Positions 9,352 to 16,625 of a stretch of DNA of 64,000 nucleotides are shown here, piece by piece. Origin of the DNA: Pseudolactococcus insecticola. Its GTDB lineage: Bacteria > Bacillota > Bacilli > Lactobacillales > Streptococcaceae. Within the stretch, counting starts at the first letter, position 1. Each line of letters starts with the position of its first letter. The translations under genes and the position numbers were made by a program. The notes beneath the pieces are model-generated. The model was not told the DNA's origin. It saw only the letters and a program-made list of their open reading frames with translations, and searched no databases. The DNA lies in NCBI RefSeq assembly GCF_011170065.1, contig NZ_BLLH01000002.1:278247-342246 (forward strand), read 5' to 3'.

Positions 9352-9969
9352 TTAGTCTTCTTTTAGCGTCAAAATCTCTGACAGATTGCTCACGGTATAT
9401 GTCGCTGTCATGATTTCTTGGCTGTCTTGTGTCGCATTGTCATCAAAATAAATCGTTGCGATACCAGCATTCTCGCCTGCTACAACGTCTATCGCCCGAT
9501 CACCAATCATGACTGGCTTTGCCATCTGGTACTTATCAAGCAGATAGTTAATTGACTCTGGACTTGGCTTTCTAGCAAACCCGTTGCTTGCTGTCACAAC
9601 TTCCTTGAAATAGCTTGAGATGCCTGCCGTCTCAAGGATTTCTAGGACTTGATCATTGCGATGCGAGATCATAAAATTTCGTTGACCATTTTGGCAAATG
9701 GTTGCAAGCACCTTTGCAGCGTCTTTGAACAAGACGGGGTGCGTGAGGGCTTTTGCCTCTGTTTTTTTGTACGCCGCAGCAAAATCAGGCAGACCAGCTG
9801 CAAACTCTGAAATGGCAAAGTCTGTCGACGTTCGAAGTGCTTCGTAGATAGCATCATGTGACACACTTACCCCAAAACTCGCAAGAACCTCCTGAAAAGC
9901 CGCTGCTGACGTCTCGTAGTTGTCAAGCAAGGTCCCGCCCAAATCCCATATATAATCTGTAAAAATCAT
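9352..9969 (-). CDS. HAD-superfamily protein with an altered motif I
   Basis: This 205-residue protein has the HAD Rossmann fold: an N-terminal strand and motif I (YIWDLGGTLLD), a helical cap at about 15-85, motif II ISHR, the ARKPSPE lysine, and motif IV GDRAIDVVAG. In motif I the usual DxDGT reads D-L-G-G-T, so Asp9, the nucleophile, is kept but the second Asp, the general acid/base of phosphatases, is Gly11. I recall the same WDLGGTLLD in streptococcal relatives encoded near gyrB, so it is probably a family trait and not decay. Phosphatase activity may be weak or lost. Its ATG overlaps the stop codon of the DMT transporter gene by 4 nt. Confidence 0.8.
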   Translation of the reverse strand: MIFTDYIWDLGGTLLDNYETSAAAFQEVLASFGVSVSHDAIYEALRTSTDFAISEFAAGLPDFAAAYKKTEAKALTHPVLFKDAAKVLATICQNGQRNFMISHRNDQVLEILETAGISSYFKEVVTASNGFARKPSPESINYLLDKYQMAKPVMIGDRAIDVVAGENAGIATIYFDDNATQDSQEIMTATYTVSNLSEILTLKED

Positions 9970-10871
9970 GATTTTCCTTCTTCCAAAGATAGCCAGATGA
10001 CGCTTACAAGTGTGACTGCCATTGCGATACCTGTCACAGCGTCAAAGCGCATGCCAAATAGGATGACGCTGAAAACTGCGGCGAGAATTGGCTCCATGGC
10101 GGCACAGACTTCTGCAACAACAGGCGAGATATGCTTGATCGCACTCATGTTAAACATGAACGCAATCGCTGTGCCAACTACCGCAACACCAAGCGCAAGC
10201 GACAGACTTTTGACATTGAGCGTGAAGTCCAGCCGCCAAACTGGGTAGACGATATTCATGACGACGCCTGCTATCAGCATACCCCAGCCTGTTACGTTGA
10301 TCACCTCATAGGTCTGTAACAGTCGTTTTGGTAAAAGTGAGTAGCTGACTACTGCAACTGCAGATAAAAGGCCTAGAATCAGCGCAAGCGGTGACAAGGT
10401 CATTGTGGCAATATTGCCATGCGTCGTCAGAAAGAAAATACCAACGAGCGCGACCAAAACTAGCATAACAGACTTTACAGACGGTTTCTGATGGCGAAAA
10501 ATCGCCAGATAGGTCAGAAGAAAGACTGGCGCTGTGAACTGAAGTACAGTTGCTGTCGCTGCATTTGCGGCCTGTATGCAGGCGTAAAATGTCAGCTGAA
10601 CCATCAGAACTCCAAAAATCGCAAAACTGATCAGCGGCAGAATATTACGCTTTTCTCGCCAAATCGCAAAAAAATCTGACGGGCTTTGGATAAATGAGAT
10701 AACAAGCAAAATCACCCCAGCCACTAAGAGTCTAAAAGACGTGATCCACATGGCATTACCACCAAAATTTTCAAAAAAGATTTGGCCGAAGATGCCTGAA
10801 AACGCCCAAAAAAATCCTGCCATAATCGCATAGATTGTCCCTTTTAGCACACTTGTCTTGATAGATTTCAT
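9966..10871 (-). CDS. DMT/EamA-family transporter
   Basis: This 301-residue protein has about ten hydrophobic helices in two EamA repeats (about 12-145 and 160-295). It starts with GTIYAIMAGFFWAFSGIFGQ, typical of drug/metabolite or amino-acid exporters, and ends in a short charged tail. It should lie in the cytoplasmic membrane; the substrate is unknown. It forms a two-gene unit with the overlapping HAD gene. The ATG at 10871 has no Shine-Dalgarno sequence, and a TGA-TAAAAT box ends 6 nt before it, so the mRNA is predicted to start at or within a base or two of the ATG. Confidence 0.88.
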   Translation of the reverse strand: MKSIKTSVLKGTIYAIMAGFFWAFSGIFGQIFFENFGGNAMWITSFRLLVAGVILLVISFIQSPSDFFAIWREKRNILPLISFAIFGVLMVQLTFYACIQAANAATATVLQFTAPVFLLTYLAIFRHQKPSVKSVMLVLVALVGIFFLTTHGNIATMTLSPLALILGLLSAVAVVSYSLLPKRLLQTYEVINVTGWGMLIAGVVMNIVYPVWRLDFTLNVKSLSLALGVAVVGTAIAFMFNMSAIKHISPVVAEVCAAMEPILAAVFSVILFGMRFDAVTGIAMAVTLVSVIWLSLEEGKS

Positions 10872-10877
10872 GCTACT

Positions 10878-10886
10878 ATTTTATCA
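10878..10886 (-). promoter_or_regulatory. Extended -10 of the DMT gene, predicted leaderless
   Basis: Minus-strand TGA-TAAAAT ends 6 nt before the ATG at 10871. No ribosome site fits between them. Confidence 0.55.
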
Positions 10887-10932
10887 TAATATCTGCCAGA
10901 TGTTTCACTATATCTTGTTTTTCAGGTTCATT

Positions 10933-11230
10933 TCACGCTTTTTTCTGAAATGGGCTGCAAGTCATGACTAGGTCAGATACATTATCAAGAAAAACGTGAT
11001 CACGCTCAATGATAATCATGGCGGGCTTGAAAGAGTTCAGTAGGCGCTCAATCTGTTCTTGATTAAAGACGTCCAGATAGTTCAGTGGCTCTTCCCAGAT
11101 GAATGACCCAGCTGTTTCTGACAGAGATTTTGCAAGTTCAACTTTTTTCTGCTGACCAATGGACATCTGCTCGATTTTTTGGCTAACAAAAGAAAACCAC
11201 TTTTGCAAGTGATTTTCTGTTTGATTTTGA
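10933..11230 (-). pseudogene. C-terminal relic of an ABC-F ribosome-protection ATPase
   Basis: About 95 codons look like the end of the second ATPase domain of an Lsa/Vga-like ABC-F protein: a signature MSIGQQKKVELAKSL, a Walker-B-like FIWEEPLNYLDV, then a H-loop-like IIIERDH. The first ATPase domain, the linker and the second Walker A are all missing. The open frame technically starts at an ATG at 11259 inside the PTS IIB gene, but recognisable similarity begins only after that gene's stop codon, so the two are probably joined at a deletion or recombination point. It is unlikely to be functional. Intact relatives give resistance to lincosamides, pleuromutilins or streptogramins. Confidence 0.7.
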
Positions 11231-11533
11231 TTACCCTTTGAGTTCGATTGCCAAGTCAAGGCCTTTATCGCCTTGCATGAGGCCGTACATTTGCATTGGG
11301 ATATCTTTAACTGGTGTTTCAGGGAATTTTTTAGTTACTTCGTCAACCATGTAACGTGCTTGTGGGCCAATCATGATAACGTCAGCCTTAGGCCCTTCGC
11401 TATCAACTTCTGCAAGCCCGTAAGCTTTGACGTCGAAATCAAGGCCACGTTTTTCAGCTTCTTGTTGCATTTTTTGTGCGAAGAGTGATGTTGACATACC
11501 TGCTGAGCAGAATAATTTTACTGTAGTTGTCAT
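11231..11533 (-). CDS. PTS lactose/cellobiose-type IIB component (orphan)
   Basis: This 100-residue cytoplasmic phosphocarrier has the active-site Cys9 in LFCSAGMSTSLF, the IIB-Lac/Cel P-loop that takes phosphate from IIA and gives it to the sugar at IIC. Length and spacing are normal. No IIA, IIC or beta-glucosidase gene is nearby: downstream is the ABC-F relic and upstream is rodA. It must work with partners elsewhere, or is what remains of a deleted operon. Two cre-like sites flank its promoter, so carbon catabolite control is probable. The ATG at 11533 has a weak AGGTAAATTACC leader. Confidence 0.88.
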   Translation of the reverse strand: MTTTVKLFCSAGMSTSLFAQKMQQEAEKRGLDFDVKAYGLAEVDSEGPKADVIMIGPQARYMVDEVTKKFPETPVKDIPMQMYGLMQGDKGLDLAIELKG

Positions 11534-11561
11534 GGTAATTTACCTTTTTTCGTTTACATTC

Positions 11562-11633
11562 TGTAAACGCTTTCTTTCTTTTGATAAGTTTATTATATAT
11601 CAAAACGACTACTTTGAAAAGTAATCGCTTGCA
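11562..11633 (-). promoter_or_regulatory. Promoter with two flanking cre sites for the PTS IIB gene
   Basis: Minus-strand -10 TATAAT at 11592-11597 with a weak -35. Downstream, 11562-11575 reads AGAAAGCGTTTACA and upstream, 11620-11633 reads TGCAAGCGATTACT. Both match the CcpA cre pattern well. A downstream site would block elongation and the upstream one sits near -40. Confidence 0.65.
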
Positions 11634-11639
11634 TTTGTG

Positions 11640-12875
11640 TTATGATACAGACTTATTTGTTCTGTAACGCTTTGCAGTTGTTGAACGTTTTTTGACTTTT
11701 TCCATTGGAAAGACAGGCTCTTGGTTGTACTTCATAGACAGGACTAAGCCAAGGCCAATGAGATTGCCAATCAGCGAACTACCACCTTGTGAGATAAAAG
11801 GCAGGGGAATCCCGGTAAGTGGCAGGACACCGATGTTTGCGCCTATATTTTCAAAGACATGAAAGAGGATCATCATGGTGATACCGGTCGACACGTAGAT
11901 ATAAAACTGGTTGTTTGCCTGTAAAGTCACGCGAATCATGCGGTAAATCAAGACAAAATAAAGCAAGATCACGAGCGCAGATCCGACAAAGCCAAAGTTT
12001 TCGCCGATAACCGTAAAAATCATATCTGACTCACGGACGGGGACACTGACATTTGCGACGTTGAAGCCTTGCCCAAACAAGCCACCGGTCCCAATCGCAA
12101 TCAGGCCTTGCGCCTGCTGATAGGTCGAGCCTTGGGCATTTGCAAATGGATCACGCCAAGCATCGATCCGCAAGATCTGATAGTTGCCCATGCCGACAGA
12201 CTTCAGAAAATCGCGGCCCCCGTCAAATGTTGTCAGAAAAATGATCCCACCGCCAAAGACAACTGCAACCGCAACCACCGGCAAAATCAGTCGCCATGAA
12301 ATACCTGAGACGACCACAATACCTGCAAAAATTGCCATAAAGACAAGCGCCGTCCCGAAGTCTTTTTGTGCAGCTAAGAGCGCCATGACAGGAATCGTCA
12401 CCAGAAACATGTAGCCTATCAGCAAAAAATCATCTCTGAGTTTGCGCTGTTTCAGCCGATTTTGAAAACTAACGACGATGCGCGCCATGAGCAAGATATA
12501 AGAGATTTTCATGAATTCTGACGGCTGAAATAAATTACTGCCGCCGAGATAAACCCAGTTTTTTGCCCCCGTCAGATTGACCGTTGTCTGATCGTAAAAC
12601 TTCAGCGGTAAGGCCATGAGGACGAGCCCAAAACCATATAAAATCGGCGTGAATCTCCAAAGCATCTTGGCATTAAAGTGCATGACAACAAGTGCAACGA
12701 TGATCCCTGCAATCCCCCAGGTGACTTGCTGGGTCATCACAGCGGTAAGGCGCGTCGGATAATCATGGCTTGTTGCGATATATAAGACCAAAAGGCCAAT
12801 CATGCTTAGCAAAAATGCCGGCAAAATCAGCGCATAATCAATTCGACTATCAAAAGTAAGTTTTTGTTTTTTCAT
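11640..12875 (-). CDS. rodA: SEDS-family cell-wall polymerase RodA
   Basis: Peptidoglycan glycosyltransferase of the elongation machinery, an integral membrane protein with about ten helices that pairs with a class B PBP. SEDS signatures are seen: NLFQPSEFMK, ALLAAQKDFGTALV, the GLIAIGTGGLFGQGF loop with VRESDMIFTVIGE, and the final PLTGIPLPFISQGGSS. The 45-residue Lys/Arg-rich C-terminal tail is cytoplasmic. An upstream in-frame ATG at 12884 overlaps the predicted TATAAT box, so the ATG at 12875 (411 aa) is preferred; it would then be leaderless. RodA rather than FtsW is supported by its place near gyrB, an order I recall in streptococci, and the lack of a division context. Confidence 0.93.
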   Translation of the reverse strand: MKKQKLTFDSRIDYALILPAFLLSMIGLLVLYIATSHDYPTRLTAVMTQQVTWGIAGIIVALVVMHFNAKMLWRFTPILYGFGLVLMALPLKFYDQTTVNLTGAKNWVYLGGSNLFQPSEFMKISYILLMARIVVSFQNRLKQRKLRDDFLLIGYMFLVTIPVMALLAAQKDFGTALVFMAIFAGIVVVSGISWRLILPVVAVAVVFGGGIIFLTTFDGGRDFLKSVGMGNYQILRIDAWRDPFANAQGSTYQQAQGLIAIGTGGLFGQGFNVANVSVPVRESDMIFTVIGENFGFVGSALVILLYFVLIYRMIRVTLQANNQFYIYVSTGITMMILFHVFENIGANIGVLPLTGIPLPFISQGGSSLIGNLIGLGLVLSMKYNQEPVFPMEKVKKRSTTAKRYRTNKSVS

Positions 12876-12882
12876 TATTTCC

Positions 12883-12888
12883 ATTATA
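12883..12888 (-). promoter_or_regulatory. rodA: -10 box abutting the rodA start
   Basis: Minus-strand CGG-TATAAT, then 7 nt, then ATG at 12875. There is no TGn extension and no clear -35, so this is the weakest of the leaderless candidates. Confidence 0.45.
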
Positions 12889-12936
12889 CCGTTTTGAGCT
12901 GAAAAATAAAGGGGTATTTGCCAAGAAAATCCAGTC

Positions 12937-12962
12937 TAAAAAATCCGACGCAAGGTCAGATT
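12937..12962 (-). terminator. copA: copA terminator, overlapping its stop codon
   Basis: Minus-strand AATCTGAC-CTTGC-GTCGGATT followed by T6; the copA TGA lies in the 5' arm. Confidence 0.85.
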
Positions 12963-15100
12963 TTTTTCGTTCCCAGTAAAAGTGAGCTGATAATCACGCT
13001 GACACTTGATAAACTCATAGCAAGTGCCGCAAACATTGGACTCAAAAAGCCAAATGCTGCAAGTGGAATGCCTATGATATTGTAGATAAATGCCCAAAAG
13101 TAATTTTGATGGATTTTATTGACCGTGAGCTGCGAGAGTTTGAGCAGACTCACGAGTCTCACAAGTGAGTTTGACGACGTGAGCACCACGTCACCAGACT
13201 GCATGGCAATATCGCTACCTGCACCCATGGCAACGCCAACAAGTGCACTTGATAAGGCAACAGAATCATTGATCCCATCGCCAATCATCATGGCGTTTGA
13301 CGTTGCTCTGACGTATTCGGCTTTTTGCGTTGGACTCGTGTTTGCAATCACTTGGTCAAGCTGTAACTGGGCATTGATTTTAGCAGCAGAGGCCGCATTG
13401 TCCCCTGTCAACATGACGGTTTTTAGACCATTTTGACGTAGTTCAGAGATGATTTTTTTGGCGTCCTTTTTCACTTCTGATGAAAATGTTGCAATCCCTA
13501 ATAGCTCAGTTTCATTGGCTAGAAAAATGCTAGTATTTGTTGCTTCATCTCTCATATCTGCATCCGCCACAAAAATACCACGTTCAGCCATGAGCTTTGC
13601 ATTACCAGCAAAGTAAGCTCTATCCGAGATAAGTCCGCACACACCAAGGCCTGCCAGTTCTTTGAAGTCAGTGACTGTCAGATTTTCCGACTTATCAGAC
13701 GTCAGCGCTTGTGCCAATGGATGGTTCGACCCTTGTTCAAGGCTTGTCAGAACTGAAAAATCAGCGTCAGAACCCGTCCATTTTTCCAGATGAAACTGAC
13801 CTGTTGTGAGTGTGCCCGTTTTATCAAAAATGACTGTCTCAACAGTTTTAGCGTGTTCAAGAGCATTGGCATCTTTGATCAGAATTCCGTTTTTAGCGCC
13901 CAGACCCGTTGCCACCATGATAGCCGTTGGTGTCGCAAGTCCCAGCGCACAGGGGCAGGAAATCACGAGTACGCCTGTCGCGTGGCTCAGCGCCTGCGTG
14001 ATGTCAGCGGTCAAAATCAGCGTAAGCGCAAATGTCACAAGCGAAATGCCCAAGACCACGGGCACAAAAATCGCTGAAATCCGATCTGCTACTTTTTGAA
14101 TCTCTGGCTTTGTCGCCTGCGCGTCAGCCATGGCCATCATCATCTGCGAAATCGCTGATTCATCCTGACTGTGAAGGACGCGCGCCGTGATGTTACCATC
14201 AAGATTGATAGCACCTTCCATAACGCTCTGATCGACTGTTTTTGCCACAGGCACAGACTCGCCCGTCAGAGACGACGTGTCAAAATTCGCCGTGCCAGAG
14301 ATGATTTTCAAATCCAGGGGCACGATTTCTCCTGGTTTGATAAAAATGATCTGATTTTCAGTGACTGTGGCGACATCTTGCTCACGCATGTTTTTCAATG
14401 CTTCTGATGTTTTGTTTTCAAGCACATGAACGGTTTTCGCCCGTTTTTTTTGCAAACTTTCAATCGCGGCTGATGTATTTTTTTTAGCTTGATTTTCCAG
14501 ATTTTTACCTAGTAAAACCAGCGTGATAATAACCGCTGCTGACTCAAAATTCACGGCTTGCGCTTGCTGCATAATCAAGCCTAAAAACAGACTTGAAAAA
14601 TAAGCTACCGACGTGCCAAGGGCGACTAAAACATCCATATTGGCTGATTTATTTTTCAGGGCCATGTAGGCGCCTCGATAAAATCTAGCACCAAAAATAA
14701 ACTGGACAGGTGTCGCAAGTATCAGCTGCACCATTGGTTCATGTAACATCATCAAGCCATGAAAGCCAAAAATGCCTGCAAGCATGCCCAAAATCATCGG
14801 CAATGTCAAGATTGCAGATAAAACAAATGACCAAAACAGACGTCGCTCCGCTTGACGTTTTGCCAGGGCGATTTTTTCACGATGCGCCTTGTCATCAATA
14901 ATCGCACCGTAGCCCGCTTTCTCGACGGTTGCTATGATACTCGAAAGATCTGTCTCATCGGTCATGACAACCTTGGCCTTTTCCGTCGCCAAATTGACAC
15001 TTGCTTCAAGCACTTGTTTTGATGCATTTAGTGCCTTATCGACGCGTGTCACACAGTTGGCGCAGGTCATGCCTGTGATCACAAAAGATTGTGTTTTCAT
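12956..15100 (-). CDS. copA: Copper-translocating P-type ATPase
   Basis: P1B-type ATPase that exports Cu(I) from the cytosol. From the N-terminus: one heavy-metal domain with GMTCANC, about eight membrane helices, the TGES actuator motif, the metal-site CPC in SCPCALGLATP, the phosphorylation site DKTGTLTTG, HPLAQAL in the nucleotide domain, and GDGINDS. The ATG at 15100 (714 aa) is chosen because TAGGA lies 9 nt upstream and the product starts just before the metal domain; a longer frame from 15142 adds 14 non-homologous residues encoded by an intergenic hairpin. It is the last gene of copY-copZ-copA, 57 nt after copZ with that hairpin between. Confidence 0.95.
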   Translation of the reverse strand: MKTQSFVITGMTCANCVTRVDKALNASKQVLEASVNLATEKAKVVMTDETDLSSIIATVEKAGYGAIIDDKAHREKIALAKRQAERRLFWSFVLSAILTLPMILGMLAGIFGFHGLMMLHEPMVQLILATPVQFIFGARFYRGAYMALKNKSANMDVLVALGTSVAYFSSLFLGLIMQQAQAVNFESAAVIITLVLLGKNLENQAKKNTSAAIESLQKKRAKTVHVLENKTSEALKNMREQDVATVTENQIIFIKPGEIVPLDLKIISGTANFDTSSLTGESVPVAKTVDQSVMEGAINLDGNITARVLHSQDESAISQMMMAMADAQATKPEIQKVADRISAIFVPVVLGISLVTFALTLILTADITQALSHATGVLVISCPCALGLATPTAIMVATGLGAKNGILIKDANALEHAKTVETVIFDKTGTLTTGQFHLEKWTGSDADFSVLTSLEQGSNHPLAQALTSDKSENLTVTDFKELAGLGVCGLISDRAYFAGNAKLMAERGIFVADADMRDEATNTSIFLANETELLGIATFSSEVKKDAKKIISELRQNGLKTVMLTGDNAASAAKINAQLQLDQVIANTSPTQKAEYVRATSNAMMIGDGINDSVALSSALVGVAMGAGSDIAMQSGDVVLTSSNSLVRLVSLLKLSQLTVNKIHQNYFWAFIYNIIGIPLAAFGFLSPMFAALAMSLSSVSVIISSLLLGTKKI

Positions 15101-15113
15101 ATATTTTATTCCT

Positions 15114-15142
15114 AAAAAAGCGAGAGCACCACGTGTCCTCAC
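15114..15142 (-). terminator. Hairpin with T-run between copZ and copA
   Basis: The minus strand reads GTGAGGACAC-GTG-GTGCTCTCGC then T6: an imperfect stem with a T-tract 16-44 nt after the copZ stop. It may be a partial terminator that lowers copA output relative to copZ. Confidence 0.55.
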
Positions 15143-15157
15143 TTTATTTTATCTTTC

Positions 15158-15364
15158 TTAAACGACTTTGTAGCCAGCTGCTGCTACGGCTACACTTGCT
15201 GCCGCAAGGTCCAAGATTTCGCTGTCAGATTTAACGACTGCTTCCCCTTTTTTCAGGTTGACTTTGGCAGACTTGACGCCTGAAACGCTCTCCAAAGCCT
15301 CGGTTACATGCATGACGCAGTGGTTACAGGTCATGCCATCAATCTTCAGTACTGTTTTTGTCAT
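15158..15364 (-). CDS. copZ: Copper chaperone CopZ
   Basis: This 68-residue ferredoxin-like heavy-metal domain has the Cu(I) motif GMTCNHC at about 10-16. CopZ carries Cu(I) in the cytosol to the ATPase or to the CopY repressor, where it displaces zinc. The ATG at 15364 overlaps the last base of the copY stop codon, so the two are translationally coupled. Length is normal for the family (68-70 aa). Confidence 0.95.
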   Translation of the reverse strand: MTKTVLKIDGMTCNHCVMHVTEALESVSGVKSAKVNLKKGEAVVKSDSEILDLAAASVAVAAAGYKVV

Positions 15365-15843
15365 TAGGCGATCTCCATTATTTCTGTTTTAGCTGCCATG
15401 TTACTATTCGCATGTTCATGCGTCTCGCACGTGCAAACACTTGATGTCTCAAGGCAGTCACAATTGACATGACAAACCGGCGCTTTAGCTGCAAGCGCCG
15501 TTTGAATCATAGTCAAGTCCTCTGCTGTAAAATTCGCCTGACCAATCAAATCCGCAATCACATCCGCATGCTTTTGCGCACAAATCTTATCAAGCAAGTC
15601 TTGTCCCATGAGCGCAACTGCCTGACATTCTGACAAAGTCGGCGAATAGATAAATTTGCGGCCAGATTTTGTCGTCTCAAGTACATCTTTTTTGACCAAA
15701 CGACCAAGCATGGTCTTGATTGTCGCCACAGACCAACCGTGCGAGTCCGCTATTTTACAGGAAATCTCATCGACACTTGCCGTATTTAGCGTCCAGATGG
15801 CGCGCATGACGACCATCTCTGAGTCCGATATAGTCACTTTCAT
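15364..15843 (-). CDS. copY: Copper-responsive repressor CopY
   Basis: This 159-residue BlaI/MecI-family repressor has an N-terminal winged helix (VMRAIWTLNTASVDEI, then WSVATIKTMLGRLVKKDVL). Its C-terminus is cysteine-rich, with CHVNCDC and CTC; CDC and CTC are six residues apart, close to the CxC-x4-5-CxC metal switch of CopY. After the cysteines is a tail with HEH and a further 15 residues, longer than in the Enterococcus protein as I recall it. It binds the cop box just upstream (15891-15900), so copYZA is auto-repressed and induced by copper. AGAGG lies 8 nt before the ATG. Confidence 0.95.
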   Translation of the reverse strand: MKVTISDSEMVVMRAIWTLNTASVDEISCKIADSHGWSVATIKTMLGRLVKKDVLETTKSGRKFIYSPTLSECQAVALMGQDLLDKICAQKHADVIADLIGQANFTAEDLTMIQTALAAKAPVCHVNCDCLETSSVCTCETHEHANSNMAAKTEIMEIA

Positions 15844-15886
15844 TTTACTTACCTCTTTTCCCAGTCTCCGTTTTTTCCATGTCTAT

Positions 15887-15915
15887 AGTTTACACCTGTA
15901 AACTACTTTTGTCAA
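15887..15915 (-). promoter_or_regulatory. copYZA promoter with cop box operator
   Basis: Minus-strand -35 TTGACA (15910-15915), 17-nt spacer, -10 TAAACT (15887-15892). A near-perfect palindrome GTTTACACCTGTAAAC (15888-15903) contains the cop box TACAnnTGTA and overlaps the -10, so bound CopY would block polymerase. Confidence 0.9.
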
Positions 15916-15919
15916 ACAC

Positions 15920-16576
15920 CTAGTCTCGCGACTGGATAACCGCTACGATCCCTTTTTCAAGGCCAATGGTGACAGGCTTGTTATCTAGGAATTCATTTGA
16001 TGACAAGGAAAAATTTTTGGGAAAATCAGTTTTTGAAAGGGGGTATTTGGCATCTGAGATGAAAAAGCCTGAAACGGCCGTCAGACTCGCAAATGCCAGA
16101 TAAGTCATCTCAGGAATTTTCGTCAGAACATGCGTCCCTTCGCCCCGAAAACTGATGTGATTGGTCTCATTCATCAGAACAATTTTTTGCGCCAGACTCG
16201 CAAAACGTGCCTGCAAAGGCAGATAAAAAATCTGAATCTCGTGATCAAAACGCCCACCGAGACCACCAAAGATGATAATTTCTCTAATTTCCGATACCTG
16301 CTCAGTCGCAGTCAAAACAGCAAGCTCCAAGTCCGTATCATCTTTTTCAGCAGGTGCCTGATACCATTTGCCGGCATAGTCCTTGACAAGTCCAAGCTCA
16401 TCAGCCGTCAAACTATCAAAATCACCTATTGCCAGATCAACCGGAAATCCTGCTGTCATCAGGCGAAAAGCACCCCGATCTACCCCTACAAAATAGCTAT
16501 CAGAAAAGTTCGGCAATGCTTTTATCTGCCTGTCAAATCCACTTGCAGGACCGCCTGCTAAAATGATAATTCTCAT
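15920..16576 (-). CDS. thiN: Thiamine pyrophosphokinase
   Basis: Transfers pyrophosphate from ATP to thiamine to make thiamine diphosphate. Family motifs are ILAGGP at the N-terminus, GVDRGAFRLM, AIGDFDS, the catalytic EKDDTDLELA and GGLGGRFDH; a C-terminal beta domain binds thiamine. The cytoplasmic product is 218 aa from the ATG at 16576, a normal length. A longer frame from 16603 would begin inside the upstream terminator and is rejected. A TGC-TATAAT box ends 6 nt before this ATG, so the mRNA is probably leaderless; an AGGA is present but only 2 nt from the start. No thiamine riboswitch is seen. Confidence 0.93.
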   Translation of the reverse strand: MRIIILAGGPASGFDRQIKALPNFSDSYFVGVDRGAFRLMTAGFPVDLAIGDFDSLTADELGLVKDYAGKWYQAPAEKDDTDLELAVLTATEQVSEIREIIIFGGLGGRFDHEIQIFYLPLQARFASLAQKIVLMNETNHISFRGEGTHVLTKIPEMTYLAFASLTAVSGFFISDAKYPLSKTDFPKNFSLSSNEFLDNKPVTIGLEKGIVAVIQSRD

Positions 16577-16582
16577 AGTCCT

Positions 16583-16590
16583 ATTATAGC
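16583..16590 (-). promoter_or_regulatory. thiN: Extended -10 of thiN, predicted leaderless
   Basis: Minus-strand TTTTTGC-TATAAT, 6 nt, ATG. The T-run belongs to the ndh terminator. Confidence 0.6.
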
Positions 16591-16615
16591 AAAAATCAGC
16601 CATTTCTGACTGATT
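16591..16615 (-). terminator. Terminator of the NDH-2 gene
   Basis: Minus-strand AATCAG stem with CTGATT then T5; it ends where the thiN -10 begins. Confidence 0.7.
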
Positions 16616-16625
16616 CCTTTATTGC

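Noticed and set aside
10933..11259. The ABC-F fragment as an intact 108-residue gene starting at 11259
   Set aside because: Its start lies inside the IIB gene in another frame, and more than 80 percent of the family domain is missing.
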